Position numbers and translations under genes: made by a program. Shown here one piece after another: positions 13,389-14,248 of a stretch of 14,248 bases of DNA. A model generated the notes under the pieces. It saw only the letters and a list, made by a program, of their open reading frames with translations, was not told the DNA's origin and did no database searches. Source of the stretch: JBBQKP01 sp038326995 (lineage in GTDB: Bacteria; Planctomycetota; Phycisphaerae; Tepidisphaerales; Tepidisphaeraceae); contig JBBQKP010000072.1 in assembly GCA_038326995.1 (NCBI GenBank), positions 1 through 14,248 on the forward strand, in the 5' to 3' direction. The first letter of the stretch is position 1. Every line of letters begins with the position of its first letter.

Positions 13389-14248
13389 TCAGCGTTTGAT
13401 CCGAGCGCTTCCGCCGGATGCGACATGCATAAGTTCGTCGAGGTCGATCTGACTGGAGTCACCGCGAGTGCTCATCAGCATCGCACCGTGGGCGACGCCG
13501 AGGTCTACACAGGTCTGCGGATCTTTGCCGGACAGAAAGCCGTAAGTGAATCCGCTGGCGAAGCCGTCTCCCCCGCCGACGCGGTCTTCGATTTCGAGTT
13601 CGGGCATGGCAAGGCCGTCGTAAAACGTCCCGCTTGCCCACATGATCGCGGACCAGTCGTTGACGGTCGCGGTCTTCACGCCGCGAAGCGTCGTGCCCAC
13701 GACCTTGATATTCGGAAAGTCTTTGACGACGCGTTCGACCATCTGCTTGAACGCCCGCGTGTCGAGTTCGCCTTTCTCGATGTCGACGCCTTCGGCGTGA
13801 TAGCCGAGCACCTTTTCGAAGTCTTCTTCATTGCCGATCAGACAGTCGATGAACGGGACGAGAGGCTTGGTCGCGGCGATCGCATCAGCGCTCGACCACA
13901 GCTTCGAGCGGAAGTTCAAGTCATAGCTGACGATCGTGCCGGCGTCATGGGCAGCACGCACCGCCTCGGCCACGACCAGCCGAGCTGATTCGCTCAATGA
14001 CGCCATGATTCCGCCGGTGTGAAACCATCGAACGCCTTGGTCGACGAAGAGCTTCTTCCAGTCGATATCGCCCGGCTTCAGCCCTGCGGTGGCGGTGTGA
14101 CCGCGGTCGTAGAGCGTGGTGCTGGCGCGCTTGCCGTGGCCGACTTCGGTGAAGTTCAGGCCGATGCGGTCGCGTTTCCCGACGCCGTCCCACTTGCGTG
14201 TGACTGCATGGCTGATGTCGACGCCGACCGCGCGGGCGTGGTTGCGGA
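13389..14248 (-). CDS. PfkB-family sugar kinase, 5' end outside the window
   Basis: The visible 286 codons read to a TGA at 13389. The frame stays open to the right edge (RNHARAVGVDISHAVTRK at the start), so the N-terminus is missing. Features of the PfkB/ribokinase family are clear: RWFHTGGIMASL, VSYDLNFRSKLWSS, DCLIGNEEDFEKVLG, and the second signature ELEIEDRVGGGDGFASGF with the catalytic base Asp in GGGDG. NFRSKLW and GNEEDF resemble 2-keto-3-deoxygluconate kinases, so it may phosphorylate such a sugar acid; substrate is not certain. It looks like a host metabolic gene. Confidence 0.88.
   Translation of the reverse strand, partial: RNHARAVGVDISHAVTRKWDGVGKRDRIGLNFTEVGHGKRASTTLYDRGHTATAGLKPGDIDWKKLFVDQGVRWFHTGGIMASLSESARLVVAEAVRAAHDAGTIVSYDLNFRSKLWSSADAIAATKPLVPFIDCLIGNEEDFEKVLGYHAEGVDIEKGELDTRAFKQMVERVVKDFPNIKVVGTTLRGVKTATVNDWSAIMWASGTFYDGLAMPELEIEDRVGGGDGFASGFTYGFLSGKDPQTCVDLGVAHGAMLMSTRGDSSQIDLDELMHVASGGSARIKR

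Noticed and set aside
13425..13988. Plus-strand 187-codon frame
   Set aside because: Shadow of the clearly identified PfkB kinase on the other strand.

Overview
The window looks like the backbone of a plasmid, or of a plasmid-derived integrated element, from a GC-rich planctomycete-like bacterium. The host guess rests on a secreted-protein fossil with a dockerin-like calcium loop and a VPEPGS (PEP-CTERM) sorting motif (about 8086-9022), and on a sugar-kinase gene at the right edge. The plasmid reading rests on four things: a Rep protein with iterons, a CopG-like regulator upstream of it, a ParA plus ribbon-helix-helix partition pair with a periodic repeat array upstream, and an ArdC-type antirestriction protein with several toxin-antitoxin (TA) modules. 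No integrase, transposase, tRNA, rRNA or CRISPR array was found.

Layout. 1-242: probably non-coding. 243-554 (-): small conserved-looking protein flanked by two related inverted repeats. 872-1162 (+): a decayed, inverted copy of that gene, followed by a terminator-like hairpin. 1258-2025 (+): UPF0175 antitoxin and DUF3368 PIN toxin. 2230-4512 (-): compact cluster of Phd antitoxin, RelE/ParE toxin, S26/TraF-type signal peptidase, PIN toxin, ribbon-helix-helix antitoxin and a broken HigA-type antitoxin. 4631-5482 (-): ArdC-like protein whose ribosome binding site lies in a strong hairpin. 5536-6314: no convincing gene. 6315-7443 (-): parA and an RHH partner, preceded at 7546-7645 by GGT octamers in register. 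7738-8088 (-): doubtful exported protein. 8086-9022 (+): PEP-CTERM pseudogene, cut off where rep ends. 9023-11213 (-): copG-like gene and a 649-aa Rep with two related winged-helix segments and seven iterons inside its own coding sequence. 11420-12712 (+): AAA/DUF4143 ATPase with a promoter overlapped by a palindrome. 12713-13388: no convincing gene. 13389-14248 (-): PfkB-family kinase, 5' end outside the window.

How the parts fit. copG-rep with internal iterons is the likely replication and copy-control unit. parA, its RHH partner and the octamer array form the likely segregation unit. The TA pairs would favour retention of the element. ArdC would protect incoming DNA, and the TraF-type peptidase may be a relic of a conjugation system not otherwise present. 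The most interesting feature is the putative origin nested in rep, where the same DNA motif is read in all three frames of the protein, as expected if selection acts on the DNA.
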